A stretch of DNA of 64,000 nucleotides from Amblyomma americanum. Taxonomy: Eukaryota > Arthropoda > Arachnida > Ixodida > Ixodidae. The stretch is taken from contig NC_135497.1 of assembly GCF_052857255.1 (NCBI RefSeq), forward strand, positions 115,512,380 through 115,576,379, given 5' to 3'. Within the stretch, counting starts at the first letter, position 1. Every line of letters begins with the position of its first letter. The notes below the pieces were generated by a model. That model made no database searches, had not been told where the DNA came from, and saw nothing but the letters and a program-made list of their open reading frames with translations. The translations under genes were made by a program, and so were the position numbers. Below are positions 18,614 through 27,896 of this stretch, in pieces.

Positions 18614-21008
18614 GGAAAATTACCAACTAGCCCGATCTGCCACTCTTGCAAGTTATAATTCTAGTTCCTCGGGCCCTTTCATGTGTTTCTCTGCTGAACC
18701 TTCCTGCCTCATTGCCCTCTTCGCTACTGCTGTCTGTCGCGCCCGCTCTCTCGCCTTTTGCATCCGTGTCAAGCTGCTTCCTGGCGCGATTAAGACCCTC
18801 CTGGGAGGTTTCCAGCCCTCGCTCCATCATGGCATAAGAATCATGAAGATCCTACGGTCAGAGTGGCAGCGCCAAGCACGCTTCTTCCGAGAAGCGCTGT
18901 ACCTGCAGCTTCATCGCCTCGACAGGTTCCCAAGGGCCAGGATGAAGTGGCGTGAGCTTTCCGCGCTTGCTGACAGAACTGCTGAAGCCTTATGGCAACA
19001 TGAGCTTTGCTACCTTCGTGCCATCTCACCGAAACAGCGCTCAAGTCACAGCAATCGAGTGCACACCCTTGGAGATGTGGTGCTCCCGGACAAAGTGGCT
19101 CGTGTTCTCAGCCTAGGTCCGAAATTCGCCGTGGAACCCAAGAAGTCGCCACCGGATCTAATGGGCTTGGTCAGGCAAGTGGCTCATCGTGCTCAGGACT
19201 CTGATTTCGCTAGCTGCCTGTCTGAAGGAGTTGACGTGTTGTCTCGCCACAAATTGAAGGACAAAACTAGGCCCTTCAATCATGTCGTCTCTTACTTAAG
19301 AAGCCATGATCTTTCGTTATTAGCAGCTGACAAAGATGGTTTCCTGGTCCTGCCCAAAGACATGTTTGGCACAAAAGCTGTTGATGCTTTGGAATCAGTC
19401 TTCGAGCGGCGTGAAAGGGTATCTTTGTCAAGGATAAAATCAAAAGCTAAGCATATCTGCAGCCGCTTAAATCTAGCAAAACTTGTTACAAGCATAAATG
19501 CTGCTGGCAAGGCCAATCTGGACATATTCTTCACAGCGAAGACGCATAAAGCAGACTGCCCATTGAGGGTAATTGTCACTGAGAATGGCACTTGGCAGAA
19601 AGATTTGGGGCAATTCCTTCAGTCTAGGCTCAAGGTTCTGGCACTTGACGATCCCTTCCTTCTGAAGGACTCGAGTAAAGTTCTTGACTTCCTGAAATCT
19701 AACCGCAGAGCTCTCATGCCATTCCCGGTTGACATTAAAGATCTTTATTATTCTTTGCCACATGACAAGCTTTTGTCTTGCGTTGAAAGTAGCATCGATG
19801 CGTTCGGCTCGGTTGCATTTCAAAATTCTTCCGGTATGTCGGTAGGTGGCTTCTTAGAATTGTTGACGGTCTATCTTAATTCCACTTTTGTTAAATGGGG
19901 CGAGAGCAGTTACATTCAGAAAAGCGGTGTGTGCATTGGCTCATGCATTGCTCCCATCCTCAGTGACATCTACCTTGCCCATCATGACCGACTGCTCGCT
20001 GAACGACTCCCTTCAGTTGTCACAAAAGTTTTTAGATTTGTAGGCGATTACTTAGTATTACTTGCTGACAATGTTTGCTCCTTTCCATGTACTGTTTCTC
20101 GTGTTCTCTCCTCCTTTGAGCAGTGCCTGTCACCTCTCATGTTGACACAGGAGACACCTGAGAGTGGGTCACTACGCTTCCTTGATTTAAGGCTTCCTCT
20201 AGCAGAAAGACACTTATGCTGGCGGTATGAGCCGAGAGGGGGCAAGTCCCTGCTTCCTTATAGTTCTGCCCACTCTAAGATTGTTAAGCGCGGCATCGCG
20301 AACCTGTGTTTTACTAATGCTCTAAAGAAATCTTGTCTGCACTCTATGGGTGACAGCTTTAACAAACAGTCTTCTAGGCTGGAAAGAGCAGGCTACCCTA
20401 AGACACTTCTCATCTCGGTAGCTGAAGGCCTCCTGAAGAAGCTTAAGGGAGGAATACGCGAAGTGGCGGTTCCAGACAAGCACAACAAGGTTGTTGTGAT
20501 TCCTTACCTGCACGCGGTGTCTCACCGGTTGAAGAGAATAGGCCAGCGGGCTGATGTTAGAGTGGTGTTTTCGGCTCCCGACAAGCTATCCAAGCTCTGC
20601 CACAGAGTAAACGCCCCTGCAGAGCGTAAACCAGCCTGCCCGGTCAAACACCGTTCACCGTGTGCATCCTGCAAAGGCGGTGTCGTGTATAAAATTCCTT
20701 TGAGTTGCGGCAGGGCTTACATAGGCCAAACTGGTCGGTGCCTTAATGAGCGACTGATGGAGCACTCTAATGACGTCAGCAACACAGCAAAGAGGAACCT
20801 GGGAGTGCATTGCTTGAAGTGTCCGTCTCGCCCTTGCAAGCCGTTGTTTCAAGATTGCACTGTTCTAGATAAAAATGCCCATCAAAGCACTCGCGAAATC
20901 ATGGAGGCATTGCACATCTTGAAACTAGGAGAGGACTGTGTCAGCTCTCCCTCGATCGCCCTGACGAAACGAGAAGTAGATTATTTGAGCCAGATGTCAT
21001 CTAGGTGA
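18561..21008 (+). CDS. Penelope-like reverse transcriptase with GIY-YIG endonuclease
   Basis: A single open frame of 815 codons; the natural start may be an internal Met such as the one at 18612. Order: N-terminal region, reverse transcriptase (KANLDIFFTAKTHK; motif A FPVDIKDLYYSLPHDKL; motif B SGVCIGSCIAPILSDIYL; motif C RFVGDYLVL), a basic linker, then the GIY-YIG domain (GGVVYKIPLSCGRAYIGQTG, with Arg-Glu-His downstream) with a Cys-rich lead (CASCKGG). It would copy RNA and nick the target DNA. Motif C normally has two Asp (VDDY), but here codon 495 (20043-20045) is GGC, Gly, so the open frame probably lacks polymerase activity. Nothing else in the frame looks broken. Confidence 0.9.
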   Translation: MVSCLASSPSLFALYRIMENYQLARSATLASYNSSSSGPFMCFSAEPSCLIALFATAVCRARSLAFCIRVKLLPGAIKTLLGGFQPSLHHGIRIMKILRSEWQRQARFFREALYLQLHRLDRFPRARMKWRELSALADRTAEALWQHELCYLRAISPKQRSSHSNRVHTLGDVVLPDKVARVLSLGPKFAVEPKKSPPDLMGLVRQVAHRAQDSDFASCLSEGVDVLSRHKLKDKTRPFNHVVSYLRSHDLSLLAADKDGFLVLPKDMFGTKAVDALESVFERRERVSLSRIKSKAKHICSRLNLAKLVTSINAAGKANLDIFFTAKTHKADCPLRVIVTENGTWQKDLGQFLQSRLKVLALDDPFLLKDSSKVLDFLKSNRRALMPFPVDIKDLYYSLPHDKLLSCVESSIDAFGSVAFQNSSGMSVGGFLELLTVYLNSTFVKWGESSYIQKSGVCIGSCIAPILSDIYLAHHDRLLAERLPSVVTKVFRFVGDYLVLLADNVCSFPCTVSRVLSSFEQCLSPLMLTQETPESGSLRFLDLRLPLAERHLCWRYEPRGGKSLLPYSSAHSKIVKRGIANLCFTNALKKSCLHSMGDSFNKQSSRLERAGYPKTLLISVAEGLLKKLKGGIREVAVPDKHNKVVVIPYLHAVSHRLKRIGQRADVRVVFSAPDKLSKLCHRVNAPAERKPACPVKHRSPCASCKGGVVYKIPLSCGRAYIGQTGRCLNERLMEHSNDVSNTAKRNLGVHCLKCPSRPCKPLFQDCTVLDKNAHQSTREIMEALHILKLGEDCVSSPSIALTKREVDYLSQMSSR

Positions 21009-21556
21009 TTTCTTCATTCGGTATTGATTTTCAGCGATTTTAGAACCTTTTGGCTCTTAGTAGTTTTCAGGTGTGTTTGCCGCCATGTCATGAGCAGCCT
21101 CTTATTTGCCCCTTTTGGCCCTGCAATTTTAGTCTCTCGCACGGTTTTAGATCTTTTTTACCCTTTTTTTTGGCTTTATTTTCCCCTAGCAAATTGTTAG
21201 TGCCCTGCTTTTTGCTCCCTAGTTTCATTCCTCGCCTTGTACTGCGGTTTAAGGCCCTTTGGCTCTTGTTTTTGTGTTTTTGTTGCAAAATGCCGGTGCC
21301 TTGTCTTATCGTTCATCATTGACTTGCACTGCGCTGTTGTTTGTTATTAGCAGTCATCCTTGTGCGCTGTTGCAGCCTCTTCTTTTCGCCTTTAAATATC
21401 TTATCCCGCGTATCAATTCCAGCAGTACCGGCATATTGCGTTCCCTTCCATTTCCTGTATAAATATCCCCTTTCCGCAATAAAAAATTCAGTTGAAGTCA
21501 GCGCTGTGGTGCCTTGTCTCGCTTCGTCCCCGTCTTTATTCGCGCTGTATCGCATT

Positions 21557-21568
21557 ACTTAGCGGTTA
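21557..21568. repeat. Target-site duplication of the Penelope-like element, right copy
   Basis: ACTTAGCGGTTA, identical to 16495-16506. Confidence 0.95.
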
Positions 21569-21828
21569 GTCAGCCGAGTGTGAGTCGCTGCATCCACTCA
21601 GTCACCGACACGATTCGGAACTGCCTGGGGAACGAGTGGATCTCTTTCCCATGCTCTCCGACTGAACTGGTGACCGCACGCGAAGGCTTCAAGCTGTTGG
21701 ATAGTAGATTCCCGGGATGTGTTGGCGCCATCGATGGGACACTTGTCTGCATAGCCGCACCATCTGACGAGGTCAACAGACCGGCGTACTTCTGCCGCAA
21801 GGGGTACTAGGCCTTCAACATTATGGTG

Positions 21829-22788
21829 GTAAGAACGAAAACAATCAGATTTGTAGCGGTGCTCTTCGGTGCATGACCTTTGGTCTCCTGTAACCAGAAA
21901 CATGTCGTCGTCGGCACTCGTTTGCGGCCTACTTACCTGTACGTTTTATTAGACTAAAGGGAGAACGGTCTGCTGGAGAAAGCAGGTCAACATTTGTGCC
22001 TGTAAATGAAAGCAGAAAAAAATGGCACAACCTTGCCTTCGGAAAAATGAACATACAATGCATGGAGCCTCCAAACTGCCTGGAGTGCAGCCTTTGTGAT
22101 TTTCTGTATTTTGCTGCGTCTGAATTCGTATATTCTGGCAACATGACACTGAAAGGTGGAAACAAGAGGTAGTATACTGGCACTTGCACACATAGCTCAT
22201 TGCATGCCCATGTATTTGTTCCTGTCAGCCTTGCAACTGCACATTACTGACAAAACAGTGTTCATTGCTGGAGTAGCGGCAGTTGCATAATCAAGGTGCT
22301 CTTGGACAAGGATTACACAGTATGAGCTTGTTTGCACAGTTAACGTCATGTGCAATGTTATTTTCATTGTTTTATGACAGTTTGTCGTGGGTGATGCGTG
22401 TGTTCCCACTTCACTGTGAGATTTGATTCTGAGTGCTCAGTCCAGTGAGTGTTGGAGCCTCTTTTTTCTCATCTGTGTCAAGCATCACAATCAATCAGTG
22501 TGGTTTTATGATTTTAGTATGCTGTCTTCTGTTGTGCAAAATACTGTACCAGTGTGCAGTTGATAATGCATTGGAGGAAAGTCAGTGTCTTGGCGCATGT
22601 CTTTGCTAGCAAAATCTATGGCATTAGGTAAAAAAAACTGCTAACAACCCAGACGGCGGCTGAAGTTTTTAAATTGTAACACAAAATATACACCTACGCC
22701 ACATCATAAATGCTACAGTACGAAGATTGTCTCACACTTGTAAATTGGGCGGGTAAAAAAATAAATATTTGTTCAGGTTTCTTCACAG
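21829..22788 (+). other. Intron 1 of the HARBI1-like gene
   Basis: Donor GTAAGA at 21829 and acceptor TTCTTCACAG ending at 22788. I see no other feature in it. Confidence 0.6.
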
Positions 22789-23007
22789 GTGTGTGATGCC
22801 CATCTTCGCATCAGGGCACTTTACGCTACATTCCCAAGGTCTGTGCATGATTCTTTCGTGTGACGGGCATCACCGGTGCATCATGCACTGTGCAATCACA
22901 ATTTTCTCTAATCTGGGGAATATCTACTAGGTATGTGAATACTGGCACAAGGGCGAAATAGTTGCACTGAACAAATCTAAATCCAGTCAATACTTCTCAG
23001 ACATCAG

Positions 23008-23322
23008 CTAATAATAATAATTGGTTTTGGGGGAAAGGAAATGGCGCAGTATCTGTCTCATATATCGTTGGACACCTGAACCGCGCCGTAAGGGACGGGA
23101 TAAAGGAGGGAGTGAAAGAAAGGAAGAAGAGGTGCCGTAGTGGAGGGCTCCGGAATAATTTTGACCACCTGGGGATCTTTAACGTGCACTGACATCGCAC
23201 AGCACACGGGCGCCTTAGCGTTTTTCCTCCATAAAAACGCAGCCGCCGCGATCGGGTTCGAACCCGGGAACTCCGTATCAGTAGTCGAGCGCCCTAACCA
23301 CTGAGCCACCGCGGCGGGGCAG
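23008..23322 (-). mobile_element. Long-body tRNA-SINE, full length, in a HARBI1-like intron
   Basis: Read on the minus strand it begins CCCGCCGCGGTGGCTCAGTG, has GGGTTCGAACCCGATCGCGG as B-box, the CACGTTAAAGATCCCCAGGT body and an AATTATTATTATT tail. The 9-bp flanks AGACATCAG (22999-23007 and 23323-23331) are a target-site duplication. The insertion lies in the intron between exons 2 and 3 of the Harbinger-type transposase. Confidence 0.88.
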
Positions 23323-23334
23323 AGACATCAGTTG

Positions 23335-24066
23335 TATGCAGCTGGTTAAGCAAATGTATAGTGAACACATTGTTGAGGCAATTTGCTTTCAAATTAATGC
23401 AAATCCAGGGTTTCCACATGTCAGCAGTGGTGTCAACGAAGGTGTTGCATTAGTGAAACTACTATCGGTAAGGAAATCGGAGGTCAGGAACAGTTGAGGC
23501 TTTCCTTCAAGGTATTTATAACATAACATAGATACACAATAACATAAATAACATAACATAATAACATAAATACCATAGGATGCAGACCTGCTTATTCCTG
23601 CACATCGAGTGAGTAAAAATAAGTTATTTGTTCATGTTCTTTCACTTGTGAGAAATGCAATATGCAGTAGTATCACAACTATGTCACAACATAAATATCA
23701 TAACATGCAGATTTGCTTTTACTTGTAAACCGAGAGGGTGGAAAAATAAGGGATAGTTATTTATGCTATAGCTCAGAAAATGTGAGGTGAGATATAGCTG
23801 GGGCTCTCCTTCAAAGCCGATATGTCTACAGGTACATGTCACCATTTGTATACAGCAAACTTACAGGCTGGCAAATTGCCTGTATCTTGGCTGATAACAT
23901 TGATAGCAATAATTATTGTATCATAAATACAGGCCTTTGTAATGAGGGGAGAAAAGTAATAAATGATGAAATAAATAATGGACTGAAAAATTCATGCGCC
24001 CAAATTGCAGATGTTGCGCTATTAGCGCAAGCATTTTGAAAAATGTCAGTTTTCATTGGCCTGCAG
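23335..24066 (+). other. Rest of HARBI1-like intron
   Basis: AT-rich, with a short run of CATAA-type repeats at about 23520-23570. A lost middle exon of the transposase may have been here, but I cannot find it. Confidence 0.4.
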
Positions 24067-24469
24067 GTGATGGCGCCTACCCGCTGCAGCCATGGTTGGT
24101 CACACCTATTCCAGGATGTCACACTCCTGGCAGTCCTGCTGCCAGGTTCAACAGTGCACATTCATCGTTGAGGTCTGTTGTCGAGCACACAATTGGTGTC
24201 CTGAAGAGCCGGTTCAGGTGTCTACAACGGTACCGAGCACTGCACTACGAACCGGAGGCCGCAGCGAAGATTGTTGCAGCTTGTGCAGTGTTACACAATG
24301 TGTGCATATATTCACGACTGCCTCAACTTGACCCCCCTGACAACGATGACCCTGATAATGACACAGACATCTGTGATGACAACGGTGCCTTTCCTGCTCT
24401 ATACCAGGCAGGTAGACATAAGCGTGACCAGCTGCTGCAGACATTTGTGCGCCAGCCACGCCTGTAGAC

Positions 24470-25870
24470 ACGTTGTATGTCCAGCCAGCAGCTGCCTCGG
24501 CAGCACCAGCCACCTCGCCTGCAGCAGCCACCTCGCCAGCACCAGCCACCCTGCAAGCAAGGATTGGCATTATTGCATGCTTTGTTTCATACGGCAACAA
24601 GTATGTTGCACTGTTTATTTTTAAGCTTTTGCTAAGAGTGAAAACTCAGTTCCAGCTATTTATTTAATATATTCGTGCAGCAGCATGTGCTCTGTTTCAA
24701 CATACTTCGTTGTGTCTGTGAGCACAGAACGCTGTCTTCGCAGTATTTCTTCCCTGAGGCAGGAAGCCTCTGCTTACTTCTCACTGGATTGTCTTCATCA
24801 AAAGAATGTGCCCCGCAAGGAATTCAGCTCAGTGGTGCTGTAAAAACGCAGTATACAGTGTGCTGCTTCAAGCTGTGTGCTTCATGGGTGAAGTTATGTG
24901 TGGTGGTGCAGTGTTGTGAAAAGCTGCTACTGTGGACAGTGCTCTTTACAGTGGTATGTGCAGCATTTGGCAAAGTCCTGTCATAGTCGACATTGTGGCA
25001 GTGGTCGTCGTCGCCCTTGCACCTGCCAGCATTGCAGTGTTAAATGAGGTGGGCGTCGTTCGCCATTGGAGAAAACTGTGGCCATGTGTGTGACCTTGCA
25101 TCACGCCTATCCTACTCGGTTAAATGTGGGCTGTATGTTAATGCTATCTTCAGGACTTGTTTGTATGCTGTGCCGTGTAGTGTCAGTATGTATGCAGCAT
25201 GCCAAGAGAAGAGTGTGCATTCACCGTCCATCTGCAAAAGAACATAATTTTTGCCCAGTCCTCAGTGCCCCCAGTATGCAGCCTGTGTCGTGTGTGTTGT
25301 GTTTTGGCTACCGTTCATTGGCAACTACTTGAGCATTATGTTACCTCTCTGGCCATCAGCATCGCTGCAGGTCACAAGGTGCGCATAGTACACAAGATGC
25401 AAGATGCCAACGGTACCTCCCTGAGAGTGCAATTACATCCGGTAGAGAAGTGTTTGCGCAAGACAGGAGTAGAAATGTTCGGTGCGCTTAAATTCTCACG
25501 AACTTAGTATAACATTGATCTGTAACATTTCTTGCAGCCTTCATTCATTCAATCATTGATCTGGCCATGCATATAGCTACTTACTTCATATAGCTACAGC
25601 CACATTGCCCAAGAGTTTACCATCCAAGCTTACTTTTAGTAGTTATGTTTACGTTGAAATTATAGTAGACAGTGACAAAACGTGCACTGGAGTTCTGGTT
25701 GCGTAATATCTTCATATTTCGGTTGTGCATATGTGCGTCTCAGTTTGGACGTGTATATTCTAAAATGAGGCTGACATTTGTAAGGTAAAATGCCCCTTTG
25801 AGGGTCCGGGAAGCAGTTGTTAAGCTGCATTTGAAGTAGTTTAATATAGCATGTTAGTTGAGTGGTCTAT
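24470..25870. other. 3' flank of the HARBI1-like gene, no recognised gene
   Basis: An Ala/Pro-rich open stretch follows the stop at about 24476-24560 (GCAGC/CACC-type repeats). Nothing else is supported. Confidence 0.4.
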
Positions 25871-25879
25871 ATGTTTGTT

Positions 25880-25960
25880 CTATGCAGGGCAGAGGCCTCT
25901 TTCGTGTCTCTACTATTAACCCTGCCTTTTGCCAGCTGTGGCACCGTATCCGGCAAAGGA
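25880..25960 (-). mobile_element. Short LINE 3'-end fossil
   Basis: CAGGGCAGAGGCCTCTTTCG and TTAACCCTGCCTTTTGCCAG match the tail of the LINE seen at 8946-9520, in the same orientation. About 75 bp. Confidence 0.5.
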
Positions 25961-26029
25961 CAGAGTTAATTTGAGAGGCAGGATGAGGAATGTAAGCCTA
26001 ATTACAGAAAATAATCAGCACAGTGAAGG

Positions 26030-26345
26030 CAATTGGCAGTAATATAGTTCTGCAACAGAAAATGTCTTTTTCATGTGAAGCGCATATAAAAGTGCTTCTC
26101 TGTGTTCAGGCGTATTTCCCATTAATCGGAGTGTGATGGCATAGAATTGAAATCATTTTGCGAAATGTCAACATCGCCTGTACTGCGGATACATCTGTGA
26201 GGAACATGGATGTCGGCATAATGGCATATATTAGACGAGGTCCCTTCAGTAAGATTCTTAGCAAAGTTTAATAAATGCAATGCTCCTAAAACGAATCCTT
26301 GTGACACACCCAATGTAGCATCAACAGATAAGGGGGCGCACCGTT
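26030..26345 (-). pseudogene. LINE reverse transcriptase fragment (CR1/L2 type)
   Basis: The minus strand reads LGVSQGFVLGALHLLNFAKN and then SNICHYADIHVPHRC, which correspond to the GVPQGSVLGPLLFLIFIND and F/YADD blocks of non-LTR reverse transcriptases (the second Asp of the box is now Ile). It continues in another frame into an LNT-K-F-x-M-R-F-T segment. It is 5' truncated or too diverged upstream; the stretch at 26348-26671 is unassigned. Confidence 0.65.
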
Positions 26346-26679
26346 AGCTATGACGCATTGCTTTCTATGACAAGTAAGCTTGTACCCAGTGGGGAATGCA
26401 ACAATTTGCCAACAAGCCGTTTCTCGTGAAGCCAAGTCCTTGTTGCTTTTTTGTGTGTTGCGCACAAAGATTTGTTGTCACCTTGACAAGGCTGCCACTC
26501 ATCTCTCTTTCCAGCTGCAACATGTGAAGCGCTATAGTAACCAGCATAGCACACTGCTTTATTTTGCTGCGCCCAGTAACGGTTCTCTGCGACTTTTTTG
26601 CCTGCTATTGTGAACATGTCCTTATTGTAATGACAACAGCTGGCTGTGGCAGTTTCTAGACTACACGCCAAGCCAGCAC

Positions 26680-27490
26680 AGTCTAGCTACAGAGGTCAAC
26701 TATGCCATGCTGCCACTTGTTTAACTTCCCAAGGCTTGATGCTAGGAACTTTGACTGATGCGATTCGCATGAGAATCGTAGTTTTTACACATCCTTAATG
26801 AGTAGCCTTACATCTCATTCCGTTTCCGCATCACTATCACGTCCAATACACGTTATATCAGAGATGTAAAGAGTTTCCAGCCTGTGCTCCACAGTCGAAT
26901 GGCATTACAGGTGAAGTATGACCTCGGAAAGACATGTATACACAATTACTTGTTCATTGAAGGAAATGATGTTAAGGGCATTGGTGTTTTCGATGAACAC
27001 ACGATAACCAAAATGTCATGAAAAGCAGTCATAGTGGCCCTCTTATTCCATGTTGCATTTACCACCTTTGCGCTGTTTCCAAACGCTCTCATTGCCACTT
27101 TTGAGTGATTGGAGTGTCTTGACTGCACTTATAGAAACCTCACTTGCTGTATCGAGGCGTTGAAATTTTTTTACTTCTGTTGGCGACACGTACCACCTCT
27201 GTATGGCAGAGTAGTGCCACAATTAAGTCCGTAGTTATAACCTAAGGGCACATTTCTACGTTGCCAACAGCTCTGCTACACATTGTACTGTAGATTGAGT
27301 TAGCACCTTACTGGCTTTATCAGCATGCATGTTCCGCATGTTATCAAAATGTCAGAGCAGTGCAACGGTTGATATAGCATCTTAATCTGTCACTGCTCCC
27401 TCCATTTCTTTTTCCGCTGCAGACCATTCATTGCTATCCTTCGAGGACTGTCTCCTGTCACATATGCCATTAATTATGCTTTTAACACCT
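26680..27490. other. No recognisable feature
   Basis: No supported gene or repeat seen. Confidence 0.4.
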
Positions 27491-27499
27491 GAAGCTATG

Positions 27500-27780
27500 A
27501 AATTTGGTTTCTATAGAAAGGAAAGGCACAGTAACTATTCCACTTCTGGGGGGTCACCTCAACAGTGCTCTAGGCGAAGGGATGGAGGAGGAAATTAAAG
27601 CAGGAAGAGAGAAAGAGGCACAGTAGCAGAGGTCTCTGTATTAATTTTGACCGCCTAGGGCTCCTGATCATGCACTGACATTGCACAGCTCATGGGTATC
27701 TTCGGCATTTTGCCTACATCGAAACGCGGCCGCTGTGACCGGTATTTAACCTGCGTCCTAGAGTTGAGCAGCCAAAAATG
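27500..27780 (-). mobile_element. Old, diverged long-body tRNA-SINE
   Basis: The order of landmarks matches the SINE at 23008-23322 (GTCACCTCAACAGTGCTCTAG, then ATTTTGACCGCCTAGGG, GCACTGACATTGCACAGCTC and CGAAACGCGGCCGCTG), with about one change every few bases. The head is poorly preserved. Confidence 0.6.
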
Positions 27781-27896
27781 CCTCTCCTTACAGTAGCCTG
27801 CACGGCCTATCACAGATTTTCTCATAACACTGCTCTGACTGCCAAGGTCGTGCTCTGTTCTGTTCCTCTGAACTCACCTCATGGTTGGCCGCCATC

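Larger units (their letters stand above)
16507..21556 (+). mobile_element. Compound Penelope-like element insertion (5,050 bp)
   Basis: It is flanked by identical 12-bp duplications. From the left it holds an inverted 3' part (16507 to about 17447), a forward 3' part truncated at its 5' end (about 17441-18613) and a full-length unit (about 18614-21556). The unit boundary reads CGCTGTATCGCATT then ATGGAAAATTACCAACTAGC, and the left inverted piece extends past that boundary by about 37 bp. Inverted plus tandem partial units with short duplications are characteristic of Penelope-like retroelements. The copies are nearly identical, so the insertion is young. Confidence 0.92.
16209..24467 (+). pseudogene. 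HARBI1-like PIF/Harbinger transposase, split by a Penelope-like element
   Basis: Exon 1 is 16209-16506 joined across the insertion to 21569-21828. Exon 2 is about 22789-22862 (VCDAHLRIRALYATF) and exon 3 is 24067-24467. Catalytic residues are visible: GAIDGT in exon 1 (first Asp), GDGAYPL at the start of exon 3 (second Asp) and SVVEHTIGVLKSRFR (Glu). If the 5.05-kb insertion and one 12-bp duplicate are ignored, the frame continues exactly through EHLAVSQPSVSR. Two in-frame stops remain: TAG at 16422-16424 and TAG at 21808-21810, where the family has Tyr (KGY-Y-AFN). A short middle part after exon 2 was not found. It is convergent with the Myb-like gene at 27.9-30.1 kb. Confidence 0.85.

Noticed and set aside
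24214..24600. Ala/Gly-rich minus-strand frame
   Set aside because: Antisense to the HARBI1-like last exon and the GCAGC-type repeat after it.
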